Shown piece by piece: positions 56,487 to 62,000 of a stretch of DNA of 62,000 bases (its first letter is position 1; every line of letters begins with the position of its first letter). Source of the stretch: Neocallimastix lanati (nom. inval.) (taxonomy: Eukaryota > Neocallimastigomycota > Neocallimastigomycetes > Neocallimastigales > Neocallimastigaceae); the NCBI GenBank assembly GCA_016946835.1, contig JACVTC010000013.1, positions 1,597,501 through 1,659,500 on the forward strand, in the 5' to 3' direction. The notes beneath the pieces were generated by a model, which saw only the letters and a program-made list of their open reading frames with translations, did not search any database and was not told where the DNA came from. The translations under genes were made by a program, and so were the position numbers.

Positions 56487-56619
56487 ATAACAAAAGATAA
56501 CACAAGATATATATCTTATAAATAAGATAAAAATAATTATAATAATAATAATAACAACAATAAATAATATAAAATAAAGTTTAATATATATATATATATC
56601 TTGTGTTATCTTTTGTTAT
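56487..56619. repeat. Inverted repeat, 28-bp arms
   Basis: ATAACAAAAGATAACACAAG ATATATAT (56487-56514) is repeated as its exact reverse complement at 56592-56619, with about 77 nt of AT-rich loop. Such an element would fold back strongly in RNA or single-stranded DNA. It resembles a short MITE or fold-back insertion, though no target duplication is clear. Confidence 0.85.
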
Positions 56620-56956
56620 AAAATAATATATATATAAAAAAAAATTATAAAAAACATAAAAAGTAAAAAAAAAAAAAAAAAAATAATATAAAAAATTAAT
56701 AAATAAAAAATTATAAAAAATATAAAAAGTAAAGTTTAATATATAAATAAAAAATAGATATATTATTAACTTTTTTACAATTTTTTTTATTATAACACAA
56801 AAAAAAATATATATATATATATAAATAAAAGTAAAATTTCCCTTTTCTTTTAATAATATATATAATATATTATTATATATATAATATTTTATAAATAATA
56901 TTTTTGAATTAATAAAAAAAAAATAAATAAATCTAAGTTATTATTATTATAATAAT

Positions 56957-56992
<36 letters not shown>

Positions 56993-57035
56993 TTTAAATA
57001 AAATTTAAATTATTATTGTAATAACAACAATAATA

Positions 57036-57154
57036 AAATTTGTGTAATACAATTATTATTAATAGATGTAATTATATTACACAAATTTTTTTTTTTTTTT
57101 TTTTTTTTTTTCTATAGTAATACAATTATTGTTAATAAATGAAATTATATTGCT
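57036..57154. repeat. Inverted repeat with partial tandem copy
   Basis: AAATTTGTGTAATACAATTA (57036-57055) and TAATTATATTACACAAATTT (57069-57088) are near-perfect complements around a 13-nt loop. After a T-run, AGTAATACAATTATTGTTAA TAAATGAAATTATATTGC repeats the loop and arm imperfectly at 57115-57154. Confidence 0.75.
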
Positions 57155-57232
57155 TATTATAAAAAAAAAAATTAAGGATTAGTAATTCATTTATTGTATT
57201 TCTTTATATCTTATTCAGCTACATTTTTTTTT

Positions 57233-58125
57233 TTAGCTTCCTCCGAAATTGAATTTAAAGAACTTGCTAAAGACATCAATATTGACTTTCTTTTTTATTT
57301 TATTTCATTTTGTTTTATTTTTAATTTTTTTTTTTTATTATTAGCAATACATTTTGGGAAAAGGTTTTAAAATTTTAAGGTTGTAGTGAAGTTGTAGAAA
57401 ATACTTTCAATGAATTAGTTGTGGCTGAAAACGTTTATTAATTATTTTTTTAATTATTTGATATTTAAGCTAAACAATGTGTATACGATTTTCAGAAAGC
57501 ATAAATTCATTACCATAATATCTAGGATATTATTAAAGAAACTGTTGATAATAGTTCCACTGAACCTAAATTGATTATTCATAATTCCTTCCTTTTACAT
57601 TGAAATTCCAGAATTTGTTCATCTTTCTTTTAAAAAATGCTCGGAAAATTGATCAAGAAACTAAATTTTATTTCAATGACTATAATAGTGAAGGTTATCT
57701 AAAATGCATGAATAATCTTTTTATTTATAAAACTTTATTTAAGGATATGGTTGGGCTAGATATTCTAATAATCTATGGTATAGGTATTCAATATAATATT
57801 CATACAATGGATTACCCGACCTATAAAGGTATCAAGGGTCTAATAGATAAATATGATGAATTAGGTTTATAAGTCCAAATTACTGAAATGAATATTTGTT
57901 TCATAAACAAATGGTAATACTCCAGTAATACTTGAAAAAACAAGCTTATATTTTTTTTTTATTTTTTTTTATTTTGGGAATGCTATTAAAGCATGTTTAG
58001 AAAATTCAAACGTTCAAATTGTAATTCACTCTTAATTTGGGGATTTTGTTGATATAATCTGTTGGGAGGGTTAGTGATTATCCAACTATTTTTGATTGAT
58101 GATTTACATCCAAAAATAAACATAC
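57233..58125 (+). pseudogene. GH10 endo-1,4-beta-xylanase pseudogene
   Basis: Plus-strand blocks follow the order of a GH10 xylanase in shifting frames: SSEIEFKELAKDINIDF (57237-57290); FNELVVAENVY (57408-57440); DIIKETVDNSSTEPKLI (about 57527-57577); YIEIPEFVHLSFKK; KIDQETKFYFNDYNSEGYL (57647-57700); the open stretch ending GIGIQYNIHTMDYPTYKGIK and YDELGL; then, after an in-frame TAA at 57870-57872, VQITEMNI, whose Glu codon 57885-57887 is the catalytic nucleophile; and NAIKACLENSNVQIV (57981-58022). The WDVVNE acid/base block is not recognisable. Xylan breakdown is the hallmark activity of gut fungi. No carbohydrate-binding or dockerin domain is visible. The longest open piece is 57600-57872. 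Confidence 0.85.
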
Positions 58126-59599
58126 CTATTCTCCATTATTTAAATATTTTTTTCATATAGTTTTTTTAATTTAATGATGATGCCTTTTTATTATGATGGA
58201 TATATATTTCATTTAATGTATTTAATGCTTTCTTGTAAAAATAATATCTTTGAACTATTTTTGAAAAGTGGATTTGACGTTAAATAGGTTTAACATTAAT
58301 ATAATTTGCTTTTATAAATTTCAAAAGAAGTTAATAGCCACCTTACTATTATATGTTCAATTAAAAACCTAGTATTGATATATATATATATATCAATTAT
58401 GGAGGTTTCTTTAGGATTAATAGATAAAAATTTTATGCTAATATAATAGCATTGTTGATTTATTGATATATAGATATATAGAAAATAATTCTGGATATCA
58501 TTTTTATATTAATATATTTGATTGTTATTATAATATAAAAAAAAAAGGGATAATATCATCCTTAAAATATAGTCTATTTAGCTTAATTAATAATAGTTAA
58601 GAAATTTTTAAAAAAAAAGAAAATGTCGATTATTTAATCATTATAAAATTCTTAATATTTTAATTATTATTTTAAGAAAGACAAAATTTTTTTGAATCTA
58701 TTAATTTCAATAAATAGAGATTAATTAAAACAAAAAACAAAAAACAAACAAACAAAAAAAAAAAAAAAAAAAAAAAAAGCGTTGAAATATTGATTTTATT
58801 TTTTATTAATAGAAAAAAATATAATAAATTATATAATAATTTAAAATCTTATGAATATGATATTAGCTATCAAATTATTAGCAACACCTTTAATTATTGC
58901 TAGTCAATATGTTATTAATGATACAAAATATTGAATAATGACCTTTTTACTTCAAATTACAAGATGAATAATAATGAACATGTATTAAATTTATTAAATT
59001 TACTATTAAAACATAATAATTGAAGATGATAAAATATATGAAACATTATTACTTTTAAAAATATATTTTTTTAAAAAAAAATTACTTCTCATAACTAACA
59101 ATAATTCTTATATCATTACAATAATTAAAGGATTTTACATTTATAAAAATAATACACGAGCGTAAATTAGTTGTTACATCATTAATATTTTTAATTGCCT
59201 ATACTTTTATAAATTTAATAAAAAAATATTTAAAAATAATCATTTATGAAACTGATAGTAATAGTAAATATTGTTTATTTTATACTATAGATGATAAAGA
59301 TAAAGAATACTTTGATTTATTGATGAAAAACAAATTAATAAACTTTGAAAAGGATAATAATAATGATATTAAAATTTTCTTTAGTCTTAAAAAAAAAAAA
59401 AAAAAAAAAAAGAAGCAACAACAAAACTATTATCAAAAGATTATATAGATAAATAAATATAAAAAAAAAAGTTAGAATGAAAAAATAAACTAAATCAATT
59501 GTAGATTCAAACTATATTGAAATTTAATTAAATTAGGAGAAAATATTCTTATTATTTTATATAATATCGATATATCATTAAATTTAATATAAATTATAA
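58126..59599. other. Intergenic with possible dead coding fragments
   Basis: AT-rich. A stretch near 58960-59040 (NNNEHVLNLLNLLLKHNN) and another near 59280-59390 look like fragments of a helical repeat protein, such as an ankyrin type, broken by many stops. The similarity is too weak for a call. Confidence 0.35.
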
Positions 59600-60000
59600 A
59601 AAAAAAAAAAAAAAAAAAGAAATAATTGTCCATTAACCCTTATACAAGCCTTGGAAGATAAATATGAATTTTCATAATAAAATTATAGTTTTTTACCTAT
59701 GATACCAAAATGATGAATCTTCATTAATACATTATATATAGGATTAGAGTCTTACGCTCTTTTAAGGTCCTAAAAAAGCAAGATAAGTATCTTTATTTTC
59801 AAAATTTCGTCTCTGTCATATAATTTTCAATGAAGTGTAAAAGACTTTTACATTTTTCTCCGTTACGAAATCCAAAATTGTTTCGGTTATAGAAAAAAAA
59901 ATTTCATTGAAGTTCTCGCTGGTAAGGAATATCTATTGACAACACAAAGTTGATTTTTATCTGTGGTATACACTCATGGACAAATGTTAATGAAAGGATT
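59600..60000 (-). mobile_element. LINE reverse transcriptase fragment, palm region
   Basis: Minus-strand blocks of a non-LTR retrotransposon RT: FYNRNNFGFRNGEKCKSLL with HFIENYM (about 59920-59840); KDTYLAFLGP with a frameshift where a LINE has FLDLKKAYDS (about 59795); NVLMKIHHFGIIGKK (about 59720-59670); and YENSYLSSKACIRVNGQLF (about 59685-59625). The blocks are consecutive in the family but in different frames. The fragment ends in a T-run at its 3' side rather than a poly-A tail. These blocks directly follow, in element order, the last block of the plus-strand piece at 61.5 kb. Confidence 0.82.
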
Positions 60001-60129
60001 TCTTCATTCTAGATGAAAAAATATTCCATTATAATATTATGTAAATAATATAAAACAAATTACTAATTTCAATGATAGTTTCTTCAGGATTTAAGTATAT
60101 TTTCCAAATTTTAAACACCCAAAAAATTT

Positions 60130-61590
60130 ATAAAAATATTTGAAAAATTTCAAAAGTTAAAATTTTATGTTGTAAATGTTCCGAATGGAATCATTAGGAT
60201 TCTTTTCAACATTTATAATAAAATTTAATGTCCAATAATACAAACTTAGCAAGCTCCAATTCAACTAAAATTAATAAATGTTATAAATGTCAATCATGAA
60301 CTCAATGCTCCCAATATACCTTAATCTAAATTCTTCAAATCCAGTTTCACATTCATACACAGAAAAAGTTTTCATTTTGTCGTAGTTGGAGTACTAATGA
60401 ATGGAATTTTGTGAAAAGAGATAGTCTTGAGTACTTCAACTTCATTTTTCGATCATTATTCCTTTGTTTTCAGGAAACAGGTAATGGTATCAAGGATAAT
60501 AGATATCCATGTAAATTAACGCTTCCCAACTACAAATATTTCCAGAAAAGAATGGATCCAAATACGCCAGGTTGCAGAGGTTTGTATCTTAGGTATCATG
60601 TCTTATGTCAAGCAATCCTTGAAGATAACTCCTATACTCATCTTCTTTCTTTAACAATATATAGTCTATGGAATCACTCTAAGTGTTCTATATTTAGAAT
60701 GTCCCACAAAATTTATTGCCTTCAAAAAGTAAAATACTTAAAAGTATAAGTAAATTAGACGTTATAAATCTACATGTAATACCAATGAATTTTCTAAAAT
60801 TGTTGACTCTCATAATAGACTATGTGAATAAATTCATAAAAAATGTAAAAACGAAATTTAGGAAGAAAGAATATATATATATTGGATTAAAATTGGATGT
60901 TCATTAACTCTTAAAAATGATAGAAGGAAAGCATGGAAATGGGTAAAAAAAAAAAAAAAATTGTTCATAATCCTTCATCCTATTAAAAACAATAACAATA
61001 AATTAGTAACTTGTACAGATGAAAAATTAAATGTTTGGCATTCTCATTATAAATTCTTAGGGTTGGATTCTTCAAGTCACCGTCTTTCTATATATTTCTG
61101 GAAAGATTCTTATGTACTTTGGAATTTTGGAAATTCAAGGCAACAAGAATTGGAAATTAATAAAAATATAAGCTATGAAGAAATTAGAGAGGTGATCTCG
61201 TCATCCCCTAACTTTAAAGCTTGTGGTTCCAATGGAATATCAATGAAATTCTTCAAAGCTTTAATTCCTTGTAAAGATGATTCAGAAGAATTTATGAATT
61301 TAGTGAAAATAATAGTAATATTTTCATTAATATTTTCATCTAGCTTCAAATGTCTTAAAGCCTTATTCAATCGTATTTGGAATGGTGATATTCCTAAATA
61401 ATTGAATAATGCATGGATAGTTTCTTTTTATAAAAAAGAAGATCCTTCAGATTGTAATAACTATTTTGGCATCTTCCCTATCAATAATAGATTAAAAATT
61501 TTAGAAAAAATGATCGCTAATAGAAACTCTAAAAATGGAATTGATAAAGGATTTATTATACAGAATACAAATTGATAAAAATGAAAGTAA
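60130..61590 (+). mobile_element. LINE fragment: zinc-knuckle-like region, endonuclease and RT fingers
   Basis: Plus-strand blocks in LINE order. Cys-rich ILCCKCSEWNH and KCYKCQS (60150-60300) resemble zinc knuckles. An APE-type endonuclease start CRSWSTNEWNFVKRDSLEYF runs into LCFQETGNG (60380-60490), with the catalytic Glu in QET, followed by LTLPNYKYFQKRMDPNTPGC RGLYLR. A spacer (60716-61100) follows, then RT entry motifs YEEIREVISSSPNFKACGSN GISMKFFK, LKALFNRIWNGDIPK, a stop, NNAWIVSFYKKEDPSDCNNY and RLKILEKMIANR (61160-61530). It is frameshifted, and three open pieces remain (60411-60749, 60716-60907, 60961-61401). The family identity is clear; the element is dead. Confidence 0.88.
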
Positions 61591-62000
61591 TATAAACTAA
61601 AATACTAAAAACTAAGAAATATAAAAATAATTATATATTAACTAAAATGTAAAGTTAAATAAAATATTAGTAGTGAAAAACCATAAAAAGATTCCCATCC
61701 ATTAAATAAAGTCATATATACAAGCTTTGGAGTGAATCAATCTCTTACATTTCCATTTTACAATAGCTACATGAGTTTAAATAATACTATATAAAATAAT
61801 GCTAATGTAAAAAAAACAATAGATTCATTACAATGAGAATAAATAGAAACTACATGATATTATTAATTATACAACTCCAATGTTACTACATATCCAGTTT
61901 AAAGCAATATATAACATTAGGTTCATGTTCTGTAGTCTTTCTATATTCCGAATTTTTTCTCTTCGTGCTAGAAACCACTTAAGAAAGGATAATCATTAAT
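61591..62000. other. Right edge, no gene recognised
   Basis: Moderately AT-rich sequence past the LINE fragment. No conserved motif seen; the last 90 bases are less biased but have no recognisable product. Confidence 0.45.

Larger units (their letters stand above)
55103..57232. other. Intergenic, with two hairpin-forming repeats
   Basis: AT-rich 3' flank of the transporter gene. Contains (ATCAAT)n at 55735-55765, a T-run at 56249-56294 and two inverted repeats listed separately. The minus-strand open frames 55855-56134 are low complexity. Confidence 0.6.

Noticed and set aside
61173-61370. Minus-strand open frame of 65 codons
   Set aside because: It is antisense to the LINE reverse transcriptase fragment, whose plus-strand reading has clear family motifs.

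Overview
The window looks like nuclear DNA of an anaerobic gut fungus (Neocallimastigomycota). It is extremely AT-rich, with long A/T homopolymers and AAT/AAAT arrays between and inside genes. The genes carry many short GT-AG introns. The content fits a flagellated fungus: a basal-body protein, a velvet regulator, an 18S rRNA fragment whose sequence resembles the V4 region of this group, and a decayed GH10 xylanase. All functional calls come from reading translated motifs by eye; no database search was possible.

Layout. 1-1468 (-): beta-carbonic anhydrase, whose 3' end lies beyond the left edge. 5050-5217: orphan 18S rRNA fragment. 6878-11897 (-): nine-exon BBOF1/CCDC176-like coiled-coil basal-body protein with a 42-codon AAT (poly-Asn) run. 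15753-18878 (+): nine-exon Hikeshi/OPI10 homologue with a 14-nt micro-exon. 20660-22900 (-): remnant of a Ty1/copia retrotransposon. 25680-26979 (-): nearly pristine 1.3-kb non-autonomous LTR element with 198-bp LTRs, a 5-bp target duplication and a primer-binding site matching the anticodon arm of tRNA-Lys(CUU). 30327-36987 (+): eight-exon velvet-domain regulator with a 3.7-kb intron full of tandem repeats. 39206-45800: graveyard of a second copia element (-) with tRNA-derived SINE-like insertions. 47.0-48.75 kb: two decayed tandem paralogue fragments. 53498-55102 (+): intronless bacterial-type sodium:amino-acid symporter (NSS/LeuT family). 57233-58125 (+): GH10 xylanase pseudogene. 59600-61590: LINE retrotransposon in two oppositely oriented pieces, arranged as twin priming would leave it.

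The intact genes do not form a pathway: they are single-copy-type housekeeping and regulatory genes (CO2 hydration, flagellar basal body, HSP70 nuclear import, velvet regulation, amino-acid uptake). They are separated by 2-10 kb of low-complexity DNA and dead retroelements. The most unusual items are the half-tRNA-Lys-primed LTR element, the inverted LINE, the SINE that keeps a CCA-bearing tRNA head, the repeat-filled velvet intron, and the likely horizontally acquired NSS transporter.
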